From NCBI RefSeq assembly GCF_900105355.1, contig NZ_FNSC01000001.1, positions 3,348,001 to 3,412,000 of the forward strand: a stretch of 64,000 bases of DNA. Reading direction: 5' to 3'. Positions 48,179-57,996 of this stretch are shown one piece after another. The position numbers and the translations under genes are program-made. Under the pieces are notes generated by a model. That model saw only the letters and a program-made list of their open reading frames with translations, made no database searches and was not told the DNA's origin. Every line of letters begins with the position of its first letter. Position 1 is the stretch's first letter. The DNA is from Pseudomonas anguilliseptica (GTDB lineage Bacteria > Pseudomonadota > Gammaproteobacteria > Pseudomonadales > Pseudomonadaceae).

Positions 48179-49645
48179 TCAGTTACCTATGGAAATAATG
48201 AATGCAGACAGAAATCCGCCGGTTTCGCTACCGCTCGCGGCATCCCATACCAGAGTGAAGGTGCTAAGGCTGGTCGGATCGGCATACATGGACATGTTGC
48301 CACTCATGTAGACCGCGCGAACCATGCCTGGCACCAGCCCAAAATGGTTGTTCGGGTAAGCGTACGGGAGGCTAAAGACGACCTGGCCACCGTTTGCGCC
48401 TGGCAACGATGTTGGCGATGTGAACTTGCCCCACTGAATGATCCAGCCGCCCAACCATGACGGAAACGCTACATAGCCAACCAGGCCTATTAGGTAGGAG
48501 ACCCCCCAGCGCAGTTTCTTCGGCGTGACGGCTACGTCGTCGAGGGCACCCGCATTCACCTCGGCCTGGGTGCCAACGCGCAGAACACCACGCAGCACCT
48601 CGGTAGCCAACGCAGCTGCCGAACGAATGGCTTGGAATACGCGCAGCGGGCTAATCCACTTCCCAAGTGCGGTTCCAGCCTCTGCCTCTGCCTGCGATGC
48701 CTCAGCATTTGCAGAAACAGCATCAGTGATTCCGTAGCCTGCTAGGGTGGATGGGTTGCTGCCGCCAGTTACTCGGCCACGCTTGTCGACAGTGACACTG
48801 CGGTAGGTGCCAGCACTCACGCCCGAGGGGCCAGCTGCGATCTCGAAGACCAGCGCGGTAGTGCCGAGGGTAATAGGCGCGTCGGTAACCAACTGCCAGA
48901 TACTGTCGGCGTTGGTAGTGCCCTGCTCGATGGCAACGAGGAGGCCTGGAGTTACTTCGATACTGGCATCGGCATCAGCAGCGCGAGCCCAAGCGGCGGC
49001 CGCCACGATATAGATTCCGTTGGTCTTGGCATCGGCCTGATCCTTAACCAAGACGCGGTCGCCAGCCCCAAGGAGCACGCCATCAACAGTGAGCAGGCCG
49101 GAAAGCGCACCCAGGTTTGCAGTGGTGGCTACCTTTACGCTGTTCTTCGCATCGCGCTTGCCCAACTCTGCCTGCAACTGCTCCAGGACGAACGCACGGG
49201 TGGCCATCACAATCGAGTTGTCGATCAACAGGGTGACGCTGGTGGCGTTGCTGGTCTGGAAGATGGCGCGCACATAGAACTGCTTGCCAGAGCCCTGCGC
49301 CAATACGGGCTTGACGCTGTCTGGGTACTTACCGATGGCATAAAGGAGGCCGGTGTCGGTGTAGATGCCGACCTCGCGGATCGTCCAGCCGCCCACATCA
49401 TCTGCAATCATGGCTTCGGCCAGCAGCCAGCTCGGGTTGGCTTCGTCCTGGAGCAGCGAGTTGATCGGCTGGCGGTGGGTCTCACGACGCAGCGCCGCTG
49501 CCTCGGGGCCGGGGTTGTAGGCCGCACCGTTGCCATCCCCTACCGCGAAGTGGGTCAGTTTGATCGGCACCTGGTTGGCCTTACACGCCGCCTCATAGGC
49601 CAAGCCGGCGTTGGTAAGGATGCAGTAGTAGTCCTGAGCCATCAT
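48179..49645 (-). CDS. Tail fibre protein H (second copy)
   Basis: Identical to 6042-7508, including the receptor-binding C-terminus, so both prophages would have the same host range. Confidence 0.9.
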   Translation of the reverse strand: MMAQDYYCILTNAGLAYEAACKANQVPIKLTHFAVGDGNGAAYNPGPEAAALRRETHRQPINSLLQDEANPSWLLAEAMIADDVGGWTIREVGIYTDTGLLYAIGKYPDSVKPVLAQGSGKQFYVRAIFQTSNATSVTLLIDNSIVMATRAFVLEQLQAELGKRDAKNSVKVATTANLGALSGLLTVDGVLLGAGDRVLVKDQADAKTNGIYIVAAAAWARAADADASIEVTPGLLVAIEQGTTNADSIWQLVTDAPITLGTTALVFEIAAGPSGVSAGTYRSVTVDKRGRVTGGSNPSTLAGYGITDAVSANAEASQAEAEAGTALGKWISPLRVFQAIRSAAALATEVLRGVLRVGTQAEVNAGALDDVAVTPKKLRWGVSYLIGLVGYVAFPSWLGGWIIQWGKFTSPTSLPGANGGQVVFSLPYAYPNNHFGLVPGMVRAVYMSGNMSMYADPTSLSTFTLVWDAASGSETGGFLSAFIISIGN

Positions 49646-50277
49646 GCCTCCAATGGATAAATGGTTGTGATCTCAATGGTCGCCAGGCCGGCACCGATAA
49701 ACATGGGGCTGGCCTGCTCGACGCCATCGAGCTGTAGTGGGTAGATGGTTGTGATCTCGCCGCCTATGAGGGCGGCAGCAATGACTGGAACCTGGGAGCG
49801 GTTGGTCAGTGCGACGGTGAGCGCGTCCAGCCGGGAGCGCTTGTTCTTGTACTCACGGATCAGGTCGACCAGGGCGTCGTAGGTAGCCTCATCAATGCCT
49901 CGGTCGGTCAGCTCAATGTCGACGCGGAAGCGATACGGCGAGCCGCCGTACTCGTACCACTCCGACACCCGCCCGCTGAGGTTGAGCGTGACCAGCACCT
50001 GCTCGATGGCCCAGGGCGTGCCCTTGTAGCGGTGCAGCTCGATGGCACGCTTGATCAGCTCGCGCTGCTCCTGGTCGTCGCGGGCATAGCGCCAGCCCTC
50101 CAGGCCCATGACGTGGAACTGGTCAGCCAAGTGCGGCAGTACTTGCGGCGGCACCACGTCGACCAGGTAAACCAACATGGGCGAGAGATCGAGGCTGTCG
50201 AACTCCTCCTGGAGCAGTTCGCACAGGATGGCGAAGCGCTCATCACCGGCCAATACCGGTGGCAGTTGGTCAGCCAT
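49642..50277 (-). CDS. Tail protein I (second copy)
   Basis: Identical to 5410-6045, with the doubled EITTIYPL motif. Confidence 0.9.
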   Translation of the reverse strand: MADQLPPVLAGDERFAILCELLQEEFDSLDLSPMLVYLVDVVPPQVLPHLADQFHVMGLEGWRYARDDQEQRELIKRAIELHRYKGTPWAIEQVLVTLNLSGRVSEWYEYGGSPYRFRVDIELTDRGIDEATYDALVDLIREYKNKRSRLDALTVALTNRSQVPVIAAALIGGEITTIYPLQLDGVEQASPMFIGAGLATIEITTIYPLEA

Positions 50278-51394
50278 GGGCGACACCGATCACGTTCAGC
50301 TCGATGGCGGTGCAGTTGGCCCATTCGTGGCTGGCCACGTCGCGGAAGGCAGGCTCGGTCAGCTGCAGGCGGTACACCCCGGCAACCTGCACCTCGCGGA
50401 TGATCTGCTCGGGCACGATGTCTCGGCCCAGGCCGGCGCGGCGCTCTGCTGCATAGGCGGTTGCAGCCTTCAAGGCCAGGGCGTGCACGCTGTCTGCATC
50501 GGTATTCTGGTACAGGGTCAGGTTGCCCCGGATGGCATAACCCACCTCGGGCGAGAGCTTGGTCAGCACCTTGTCCGTCAGGGGGCGTTTCTTGCGAGCG
50601 CTGACATTGGCTTGCACCAGTGACAACAACTCGGGGCTGGGCAGGCCCGTCTTGGTCAGCGGGTAGATCCACACCTCGCCATCCGGCACGGTTGGGTCAT
50701 CCTCGCCACCGCGCACTGCCACTTCGATGATTGACTGGCTCGCCGCGCGGGCGTGGTAGATGTACGCGCCTTCGGGCCCGGCCGTGCTGAATGACTCTGG
50801 CGCGAGGATGATGCGCTCGATGTAGGGCTCATCCTCTTCATCGTCGATGCCGTCTGCCGGCACGGACTCGTTGCTGGTGGTCATGCCGGCTGCAGGTGGC
50901 TGACCCAGCACAGCGATCTGGCCGATGGCCCAACCGTTGGCGCTGGTACCTGGCGTCTCGCAGGCCACGGTGGTGCGTACCTCGGTCGCGCCGGCTGCCA
51001 GGGTCACGGCCTCCTCGGTGACAAAGGCAATGCGCCCATCCTGACTGGTGACCCGCGTGCCGGCACTGATCAGCACCGCCTGCAGCGCAGGGGCTGGCAG
51101 CCGGAACACCTGAGTGCAGCGCGCCGGCTGGGCGAGCAAGCGCGGCGTGTCTACCAGTTCGCCCAGGTAGTCGAGGATCGGCCCACCGGAGAAACGCACC
51201 AGCATGCGCTCACCAGCTTGCTGGATGGCCATCAGGGCAAGCGTCTTGGCGTAGGCCACCTGGTCGATGAACAGCCGCTCGACTTGCGCCGGGTACAGCG
51301 TCTTGCCGGTTTTCTGCTCATAGCGGGCAACCAGGGCCGCTTCGATAGCGGCCGGGTCGATCTTGACGAACTCAGGCGGCGGCAGCGCGCGCAT
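50270..51394 (-). CDS. Baseplate protein J (second copy)
   Basis: Identical to 4293-5417. The start lies within the W coding end. Confidence 0.92.
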   Translation of the reverse strand: MRALPPPEFVKIDPAAIEAALVARYEQKTGKTLYPAQVERLFIDQVAYAKTLALMAIQQAGERMLVRFSGGPILDYLGELVDTPRLLAQPARCTQVFRLPAPALQAVLISAGTRVTSQDGRIAFVTEEAVTLAAGATEVRTTVACETPGTSANGWAIGQIAVLGQPPAAGMTTSNESVPADGIDDEEDEPYIERIILAPESFSTAGPEGAYIYHARAASQSIIEVAVRGGEDDPTVPDGEVWIYPLTKTGLPSPELLSLVQANVSARKKRPLTDKVLTKLSPEVGYAIRGNLTLYQNTDADSVHALALKAATAYAAERRAGLGRDIVPEQIIREVQVAGVYRLQLTEPAFRDVASHEWANCTAIELNVIGVAHG

Positions 51395-51755
51395 AGGGCA
51401 CCTCGGTTTGCTGGATAACCCCATCAGCCACCTTCCACTGCACCCGCAGGGTGATGCGCTCGCCCTCGATCTCGACCAGTACCTGAACCACCGTGACGCG
51501 CGGCTCCCAACGGCGAATGGCGTCCACAGCCTCGCGCACCAGATGTGGCACAACGCGGTTGGTGGGCCAGTCGATATACAGGTTGATGTCGCTGCCGAAC
51601 TCGGGGCGGTGCGGGTCGCTGCCACGCGGCGTGGTCAGGATGATGCGGATGGCCTGGTCGATATCACGCAGGCCCTCGACCACTTCACCGGGCGTACCGA
51701 GTGCCGGCTGCCAGTGGGCGGAGGTGATGCTGGTATAGGGGATGGGCGTGGTCAT
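51372..51755 (-). CDS. Baseplate wedge protein W (second copy)
   Basis: Identical to 3932-4315. The divergent NYN gene starts 93 bases away. Confidence 0.93.
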   Translation of the reverse strand: MTTPIPYTSITSAHWQPALGTPGEVVEGLRDIDQAIRIILTTPRGSDPHRPEFGSDINLYIDWPTNRVVPHLVREAVDAIRRWEPRVTVVQVLVEIEGERITLRVQWKVADGVIQQTEVPYARAAAA

Positions 51756-51786
51756 GCGCCCATGGTGGGCAATCCTGCCTGCTCGT

Positions 51787-51808
51787 CCTTTTAATCGGGT
51801 TTAAAGAG
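51787..51808 (+). promoter_or_regulatory. Shared AT-rich motif before the NYN gene
   Basis: CCTTTTAATC, g, GGTTTAAAGAG, 40 bases before the NYN start. The motif at 57945 differs only at the central base (t). Confidence 0.5.
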
Positions 51809-51848
51809 TTGCAATATCTCAGTCCGTCTAAAGCCAAAGGAAGGTTCC

Positions 51849-52390
51849 ATGTCAGACTTCATATACATCGACAACTCTAATCTCTATCTCGAAGGCCGCA
51901 GGGTGAGTGCAGTTCAGCAAGGCCTTGCCAAAAATATCGGCGAGGCAATGCACGATGGAATATTGGATCAGGGATACACCATCAGCTTTGGCAAACCTCA
52001 TAAGTTCTTGACTGACAACGACCCATCAAAAACCAAGCGTGCGGCCCTATTCGGCTCACGCCCCCACCCAACGATGGTATTTGGAAAATTGCTGAAGCAG
52101 CAGGATTCGTCTTGCATCTAGAAGATCGCAACGTTGCCAATAAAGAGAAAAAAGTCGATACCGGAATCGTCACCTTAATGCTCGTCGATGCCCTATCGGA
52201 TGGCGTACCTGGTGAAGATACTGTGGTTCTAGTTGCAGGCGATGGCGACTTTGTACCAGCCGTAAAGGCTCTGAAATCTAAGGGTTTCACAGTAGAGGTG
52301 GTGTTCTGGGATCACGCTTCCAGAGAGCTAAAGCTTGAAGCCTCAAAGTTCATCTCGCTGAATCCATACCTGGAAAACCTTCGCTACTGA
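51849..52390 (+). pseudogene. NYN-domain gene, frameshifted (second copy)
   Basis: Same lesion as 3297-3838: the frames meet at CGCCCCCACC near 52061. The two frames (to 52121 and from about 52062 to 52390) join as PPPNDGIWKIAEAAGFVLHL when one base is added. Confidence 0.8.
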
Positions 52391-52395
52391 TTCTG

Positions 52396-52895
52396 TCAGT
52401 GGCTGTGGTGATTCGAGTTCCCGCCCTGATCCAGCACCTTGCCCTGGGTCTGGATATCACCAACAGCCTGCAGGCCGGCTGCCAGGGTGACATCTCCAGT
52501 GATCGCGACCGGCCCGGCAACCTGCAGGCTGCCGGTCATGATGGTTTCCGGGGTATCCAGGGTCACCCTGGGCGCTACCACCAGCACCGGCTGACCGGCC
52601 TGAACGGTCACTGTCTTGGCAGTCTTCACCAGTGCGCTGCCGACGCAGTCCACTACCAGGGCGTGGGTCGCCCGGTCATAGGTGAGGATCGTGCCGTCAC
52701 TGAAGCGCAGGTAGTGGGTGTCCTTGTCCGTCACGGGGGGCGGCTCTTGGTGGCCTTGGTGTGCCGCTGCGGCACCTTTAACCACCAGGTCTCCAGCCCA
52801 TCGAACTCTTCCAGGCTTACCTTCACCCGGCAGCTGAGATAGTCCACCGAGCTGACCAAGCCAAACTGCAAGCCATCCAGTTCTTCACGCCTCAT
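52396..52895 (-). pseudogene. Baseplate spike protein V, deleted and frameshifted (second copy)
   Basis: Carries the same internal loss and C-run frameshift as 2792-3291. Its stop lies 5 bases from the stop of the reversed NYN gene. Confidence 0.75.
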
Positions 52896-53998
52896 GCGGT
52901 TGCCTCGTTGCTGGCCTGGGTGGGCTCACCGGCCAGGGCACGCATTAGCGGTACCGGCGCAGGCGTAACCCGACGGATCTCGATATCGGCCGTGGTGCCG
53001 CTGCTGCGGCGCTTGCTGTGGCGGGCTTGGTTGATCAGGTAGTCACCGGCCATGCGGCCCCAGCTGGCGTCCAGGGTCACCACTGCACCGGCCACCAGGC
53101 GGCGGTCGGCTGGCAGGGTCAGGCTGCCGCCGGCACGCTCGTCATTGGCCTCACCGAGGGCTGCATCGGCCTGGGCTTGGGCGCTTTCTGCGTCTGGTGC
53201 ACGCTGGTTGATGCGCAGCTCGTCGGCGCTGGTCTCCATGCCCACCTGGCTATCCGGTGCGCGGGTGTCCTGCGCCTGGCTGCTGATGGTCTTCTGGGTG
53301 TCCGGGTCGTGGTGGGTGTTCTTGGCCGTGCGGAACACGTCCTTGATCTTGTCCTTGAGGTCGTAGCGGCTGCATTCCTTGCGGCTGATCGTGCGCACTG
53401 GCGCGCCATCGCGCAGACCAGCCATTGCAGTGAAGATCAGCTTGTTCTCACGCAGCTTGACTGCGTAGCCGTACTGGCGGCCCACGCGGGTGATAAAGGC
53501 CAGGTCGCGTTCCTGGAACTGGGTGATACGGTCGATCTGCAGGGGCTTGATCTCGCCCACCAGCTCGAACTTGTTGCGCTTGGCCACCTGGGTGGCGATC
53601 TCGGCCAGCGTGGTGTTCTCGTAGGCATAGCCCTTGCGGGTGCGCACGCCCTTGCTGACACCTGCAGACAGCCCGCGTATGACCACCACTGAGGGCGGGC
53701 CGCTGGTGTTGATCTCGTCCACCTCAAAGCTGCCGCAGTTCAGCGGTGCCTGCCCTGGGTAGGTCATGCTCAGTGTCAGGGCGTCACCCTTGATCGGGTA
53801 CCAGGTGGTGAGCCATTTGCCGTCCACGTCCTCCAGCTCGATGCTGATCTCGTCGGACTGGCCGCTGAGGTAGTCCGTCCAGGTCACGCCCAACACATAG
53901 GGCGCGAGGTCAGCCGTGAGGTCGCGGCCCTGGTAGCCAATGCGCCAGACGGTTGGTTCGGCCGTGTCGCGGCCAGGAATCTCGTTCACTTGAACCAC
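52892..53998 (-). CDS. Late control protein D, baseplate hub (second copy)
   Basis: Identical to 1689-2795. Confidence 0.92.
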   Translation of the reverse strand: MVQVNEIPGRDTAEPTVWRIGYQGRDLTADLAPYVLGVTWTDYLSGQSDEISIELEDVDGKWLTTWYPIKGDALTLSMTYPGQAPLNCGSFEVDEINTSGPPSVVVIRGLSAGVSKGVRTRKGYAYENTTLAEIATQVAKRNKFELVGEIKPLQIDRITQFQERDLAFITRVGRQYGYAVKLRENKLIFTAMAGLRDGAPVRTISRKECSRYDLKDKIKDVFRTAKNTHHDPDTQKTISSQAQDTRAPDSQVGMETSADELRINQRAPDAESAQAQADAALGEANDERAGGSLTLPADRRLVAGAVVTLDASWGRMAGDYLINQARHSKRRSSGTTADIEIRRVTPAPVPLMRALAGEPTQASNEATA

Positions 53999-54201
53999 GG
54001 CGGCAGATCCTCGCTGCTGGGTAGGGCATCGAGCACCGGAATGCGCAGGGTCAGCCCGGCCGGTAGTGCGCGGGTCATGGGCACCTGCAGGTTGGCGCGG
54101 ACAATCGGTTCGTAGCGCATTGCATCGCCGTAGTAGGTGAAGGCCAGCTGATCCCAGCGCTCCCCCTCAACGGTGGTGTGGGTTAGGTATTCGGCTGCCA
54201 T
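53986..54201 (-). CDS. Tail protein X (second copy)
   Basis: Identical to 1486-1701. Confidence 0.9.
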   Translation of the reverse strand: MAAEYLTHTTVEGERWDQLAFTYYGDAMRYEPIVRANLQVPMTRALPAGLTLRIPVLDALPSSEDLPPWFK

Positions 54202-54202
54202 G

Positions 54203-55075
54203 TCATGCCCTCCGGCTGATCACATCGACGGCCAGGCCTGCCAGGCGGGTTGATGCACCGCTCAGTCGGCCCTGGGCCAACTCGATGCGGTTGGTTGCGT
54301 AGTCCACCTGGCTAATGATGGCCTCCGGGCGGATTGGGTTGAGCGCGCCCTGGGCGAGTTGCACCTCGCTGGTCACCGACAGGCCCAGTTGCACCAGGTC
54401 GGCTCCGTCCTCCATCAGTCCGGCAGCCAGCTGGAACTCCTGCAGGGGCTGCAGCGCTTGCCCGGTTAGGCTGAGCAGACGTGGCGCCTGGGCCAGCACA
54501 GCGGCCGGGTTGTCGCGCAGGGTCTTCACAAAATTGAAGGCATCCACCCCGGCACGCAGGTAGTTGCCAGCAACCTTGGCCATGCCCAGGGCCTTTTGTG
54601 TGGGGGTCACCAGCGCAGGCGCTGCACCGCCCACGCGGGCCATCGGGTTGGCGGCCAGGTTGGACACCAACGCCCTCGGCCGTGGTAGCGGCTTGGTGTA
54701 TTTACCGGAGTACTCCAGCAGGTTGAGGCTCACCGTGGCCGAGACCAACCGGCCCTGAGGATCTGTCTTGCGGGTGGTGACCGACACCTCGGTGAGCAGG
54801 TAGATCCCGCGATAGTCACCCGAGCCCAGTACATAGGGCAGCGGCTCGTGGGCGCTCTTTGCCTCCTTCAGGCGACGGATCTGCAGCTCGGGGTCGACCA
54901 GCATTGAGTGCAGGGTCAGCTCCAGGGTCAGCTCGTCGAGGCTGTCGCCTACCCACTCCAAGCGCGGCTTACCCTGGATCAACGCATGCTGGGCGTAGTC
55001 CGCGGCTGAGCGCTCATCCTGCCGGCCGGGGTGATACTTCACCTCGAACTCGATATCGCCGAGTACTGCCCACAT
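54203..55075 (-). CDS. Tail protein U, intact copy
   Basis: A 290-residue protein with a P2 gpU domain in the first 125 residues (VLGDIEFEVKYHPGRQDERS, then RLEWVGDSLDELTLELTLHS, and YVLGSGDYRGIYLLTEVSVT) and a C-terminal extension absent from P2 gpU (about 160 residues). Its start overlaps the tape-measure stop. The CTAA at 54466-54469 is the site hit by the IS in the other copy. Confidence 0.88.
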   Translation of the reverse strand: MWAVLGDIEFEVKYHPGRQDERSAADYAQHALIQGKPRLEWVGDSLDELTLELTLHSMLVDPELQIRRLKEAKSAHEPLPYVLGSGDYRGIYLLTEVSVTTRKTDPQGRLVSATVSLNLLEYSGKYTKPLPRPRALVSNLAANPMARVGGAAPALVTPTQKALGMAKVAGNYLRAGVDAFNFVKTLRDNPAAVLAQAPRLLSLTGQALQPLQEFQLAAGLMEDGADLVQLGLSVTSEVQLAQGALNPIRPEAIISQVDYATNRIELAQGRLSGASTRLAGLAVDVISRRA

Positions 55076-57465
55076 CAGAAGGCCCTCCGCTGCTGATCGG
55101 CGATGACTTCACGCATCAATTTCTCCAGGTCATTACGCGATAGCTGCAGGGCCTGCTGGACAGCCTCCTGAGTACCAGGGCCGCCGCCCTGGACGGTGAT
55201 CTTCGGGGCGTAGTGGATGGTGATGCCGCCACTGGCTTGGCCTGACAGAGCTGCAGGGCCAACGCTTCGTGCCAGGTTGGCCACGCGACTTGCAGTTGCA
55301 GCTGGCCCCTCGGCTGCAGCCAGTTGCGGGGTGGCAAGGCTGACTGCAGTCGCGGCTGCCATTCCCAAGGCGGCACGCTTGACCAACCCCCGCTTGGCGG
55401 TGATACCAATCGCAGCACCTTCGGAGACGTTGGCTCCGGCAGCCATGAAGACTCGGCTTGGACTCTGGATACCCAAAGTACTCTTGAACCAGCCAGCCAC
55501 GTCACTGCCGAACCCGACGACCGTTTCCTTGGCAGAGCTGAGCTTCGCCGTAATGCCATTGACCAGGCCGCTGATCAGCATGCCGCCGAAGTCGGTGAAT
55601 TTGCCCGGCAGCTCGATCCCGAAGTAATTCATGACACCGCTGAACGCCCGGTAGAACAGGCCCAGCGGGCTGAAGTTGACCAGCAGGCCGAGGATGCCCG
55701 TCAGGCCACCGCTGAAACCGGCCTTGATCTCCGTCCACAGCCCGCCGAAGAAGCCCTTGATCGGCTCCCAGTAGCGGTAGATCAGGTAGGCCCCCAGAGC
55801 GATGCCGGTGATCAGCAGGCCGATGGGGTTCATCAGAAGTGCGCGGCCCAGCCAGAGCACCGCCGTGCGCGCCATACCAAGTGCAGGCGCAAGCCGCATC
55901 GCCCCGCCACGCAACAGGCTAAGCCCGGTGATGAATGGGCCAAGACGGCCGCCCAGCAACAGCATGGCGCGCATCATGGTGAACTTGCCGGACAGCAGCG
56001 AGATCGCGATGCCCACTCCGTTCAGGCCAGAAGCTCCCAGGCTCAACCCGTAAGACAGGCCGACAACGCCCAACTTCAGCGCAACAGCTCCGGCCACCAG
56101 CTTGATCACGCCGCTGACGACCTCGGGGTTCTCTTTTGCCCAGGTTGAAAAGCCCCAAATCATTGGCTTGAGCGTATCAACCAGGCTATTCAGTGATGGG
56201 AGTAACGCGGCACCGACATTCACCCCCAACTCGACCATGCTGTTTTTGAGCAACCGCAGATTGTTCTCGGTTGTTTCGGCCCGAGCCTGGAGTTCCTTCT
56301 CCATCGAACCTTCGTAGTTCGAGGACTTGTTCACCAGTGCCAGGGACTTGGCGTAGGTATCCATCGAGCCTGCCAGCACCGCCACATCATCGGCGTACTC
56401 CAGGCCGAACAGATCGACCAGGACGCCCATCTGATCGGCTTTCGGCACCTTGCTCAGGGTGTTCAGGAAGCTGGTCAGTGCGCCCTGCGCATCCTGGGCA
56501 ATGGAGGCTTTCAACCCCTCGGCCGTCATACCCATTTCCTGCAGGGCACGCTGGAACTTCTTCGGCTGCTTATCGGCCGTGGCCAGCTTCGCCAACATGC
56601 CGTTGATGGCGGTACCGGCCACCTCGGGCGGCTTGCCCAAACTGACAAAGGCATTCACCAAGGCTGCGGCCTGGGTCTCGACCAGGCCGAACTGCTTGGC
56701 TACACCACCCACCCGATTCAAGCCCTGGACGATATCGCGCGCCTTGGCCGGCGAGGCGTTGGACAGGTGGTTGATCGCATCGCCAATGCGACCGATCTGC
56801 GAGATCGGGATCTGGTACACGTTGGCCAGCTTGGCCATCGAGTCACCGGCTTCCTCGGCGGCCATGTCGAAGGCCGTGGACATCTTCGCCACGGTCTCGG
56901 TGAACTTGGGAATATCCGCCGCTGCAACACCCAGCTGACCACCACTGGCGGCAATGGCTGCCAGCTCTGAAGCGGCCAAAGGCAAGGTGCGGGTCATCTT
57001 GAGGAGTTCATCGCCGAGCTTGACGAAGCCATCCGGAGTGTCGAAGTCGACCACCTTCTTCACATCGGCCATGGCCGACTCATAGTCGATGGCCAGCTTG
57101 ACCGGCAGCGCCGCGCTGGCCCCGATAGCAACGGTCTCCAGCACACCGGAGCGCAACTCGGCGCGTTGATTGCGCAGCTGATCACGCCGCGCCAGGCGGG
57201 CCGTGAGTTGCTCTTGCTTGCGGCGAACGGTGTCGAGGGTTTGCCCAAGGCGAACATAGTCGCGGTTGAGCGCCGCGACGGTACTGGGTGCCAGCGTACC
57301 GAGGTTGCGCTGGATCGAGGCTCCCAGCTCGGCATGCTGGCGAGTCAGCTTGCTGGCCGTGTCACCAAGGCCCGTCAGGGTGCGGCGCACCCCGCCCAGC
57401 AGGGGAAGAACCCCACGGGCGGATGCGCCGATCTCTAGACCTACTCTAAGGCTACGGTTGCTCAC
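55075..57465 (-). CDS. Tail tape measure protein
   Basis: A 796-residue TP901/P2 gpT-type tape measure that sets tail length. An N-terminal coiled coil (residues 15-100) is followed by the conserved core (LPVKLAIDYESAMADVKKVV and LANVYQIPISQIGRIGDAIN), a hydrophobic middle (residues 435-590) and a C-terminal GITIHYAPKITVQGG. The GTG start at 57465 overlaps the E' frame by 14 bases. By the usual 0.15 nm per residue, 796 residues suggest a tail of about 120 nm (inference). Confidence 0.92.
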   Translation of the reverse strand: MSNRSLRVGLEIGASARGVLPLLGGVRRTLTGLGDTASKLTRQHAELGASIQRNLGTLAPSTVAALNRDYVRLGQTLDTVRRKQEQLTARLARRDQLRNQRAELRSGVLETVAIGASAALPVKLAIDYESAMADVKKVVDFDTPDGFVKLGDELLKMTRTLPLAASELAAIAASGGQLGVAAADIPKFTETVAKMSTAFDMAAEEAGDSMAKLANVYQIPISQIGRIGDAINHLSNASPAKARDIVQGLNRVGGVAKQFGLVETQAAALVNAFVSLGKPPEVAGTAINGMLAKLATADKQPKKFQRALQEMGMTAEGLKASIAQDAQGALTSFLNTLSKVPKADQMGVLVDLFGLEYADDVAVLAGSMDTYAKSLALVNKSSNYEGSMEKELQARAETTENNLRLLKNSMVELGVNVGAALLPSLNSLVDTLKPMIWGFSTWAKENPEVVSGVIKLVAGAVALKLGVVGLSYGLSLGASGLNGVGIAISLLSGKFTMMRAMLLLGGRLGPFITGLSLLRGGAMRLAPALGMARTAVLWLGRALLMNPIGLLITGIALGAYLIYRYWEPIKGFFGGLWTEIKAGFSGGLTGILGLLVNFSPLGLFYRAFSGVMNYFGIELPGKFTDFGGMLISGLVNGITAKLSSAKETVVGFGSDVAGWFKSTLGIQSPSRVFMAAGANVSEGAAIGITAKRGLVKRAALGMAAATAVSLATPQLAAAEGPAATASRVANLARSVGPAALSGQASGGITIHYAPKITVQGGGPGTQEAVQQALQLSRNDLEKLMREVIADQQRRAF

Positions 57466-57631
57466 GGCTGGCTTCGCTTTGCTGGCGGATTTGCTGCTCG
57501 GCCTGCTCGCACCAGGTCAGGAAGCGTTCTACTGTCAGCTGCTCGATCTCCGAGGGCTGAAAGCGGAACCACCTGGCAAGCAAGGCTTCGCACTCGTCGA
57601 GGTGGCTGGTATCAATCCGACAAGAGCCGAA
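57452..57631 (-). CDS. Tail assembly chaperone extension (GpE'-like)
   Basis: The frame encodes DECEALLARWFRFQPSEIEQ, then LTVERFLTWCEQAEQQIRQQ, typical of the E' partner in P2/Mu-type tails. It has no good start codon of its own (TTG at about 57583 is the nearest) and probably is made as an E-E' fusion by frameshifting. The two frames differ by +1 (or -2). No TTTTTTG heptamer is present; TTT-CGG near the end of E is a possible +1 site. Upstream residues in this frame are nonsense. Confidence 0.65.
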   Translation of the reverse strand, partial: FGSCRIDTSHLDECEALLARWFRFQPSEIEQLTVERFLTWCEQAEQQIRQQSEASREQP

Positions 57632-57866
57632 ACTGCTCCTGGGCGGACTTGTAGTCCGCAATGTCCATGGCATCCAGGTCTTCCAGGACAAGCCCGACCG
57701 AGCGCGACATGAGCACCAGCTCTTCGACTGCAGCATTGCCAGACGCCTGTTCATTGGCTGCACGCAGGTCTTTTACTGTCAGGCGACGGAATTCCAGCCG
57801 CTCGACTTTCTGGCCAGCAGCGGTGGTGAACGGATGCTTGAGAGTTACGTTGGGTTTATCGGCCAT
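57612..57866 (-). CDS. Tail assembly chaperone (GpE-like)
   Basis: An 84-residue protein of the phage TAC E/41/14 family (VTLKHPFTTAAGQKVERLEF, then RRLTVKDLRA, and LVLMSRSVGLVLEDLDAMDI). It chaperones the tape measure during tail assembly. It lies between the tube and tape-measure genes as in P2 and Mu. Confidence 0.85.
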   Translation of the reverse strand: MADKPNVTLKHPFTTAAGQKVERLEFRRLTVKDLRAANEQASGNAAVEELVLMSRSVGLVLEDLDAMDIADYKSAQEQFRLLSD

Positions 57867-57944
57867 GCTTTATGCTCCAGGTTGATCAATGAGATCGGTT
57901 GCTCTGTGTAAGAGCCCTGAGCATCGCGCCTAACACTGGCGCTG

Positions 57945-57966
57945 CCTTTTAATCTGGTTTAAAGAG
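57945..57966 (+). promoter_or_regulatory. Shared AT-rich motif before the second cargo gene
   Basis: CCTTTTAATC, t, GGTTTAAAGAG. Except for the central base it equals the motif at 51787. It lies 30 bases before the start codon. Confidence 0.5.
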
Positions 57967-57996
57967 AAGCGCCCATAACCCAGCGCGGAGGCTGTG

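Larger units (their letters stand above)
46051..54490 (-). repeat. Right arm of large inverted repeat
   Basis: Mirror image of window positions 1-9636 without the IS. The match continues beyond 54490 only as far as the left partner can be seen, because that partner leaves the window. Confidence 0.95.
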
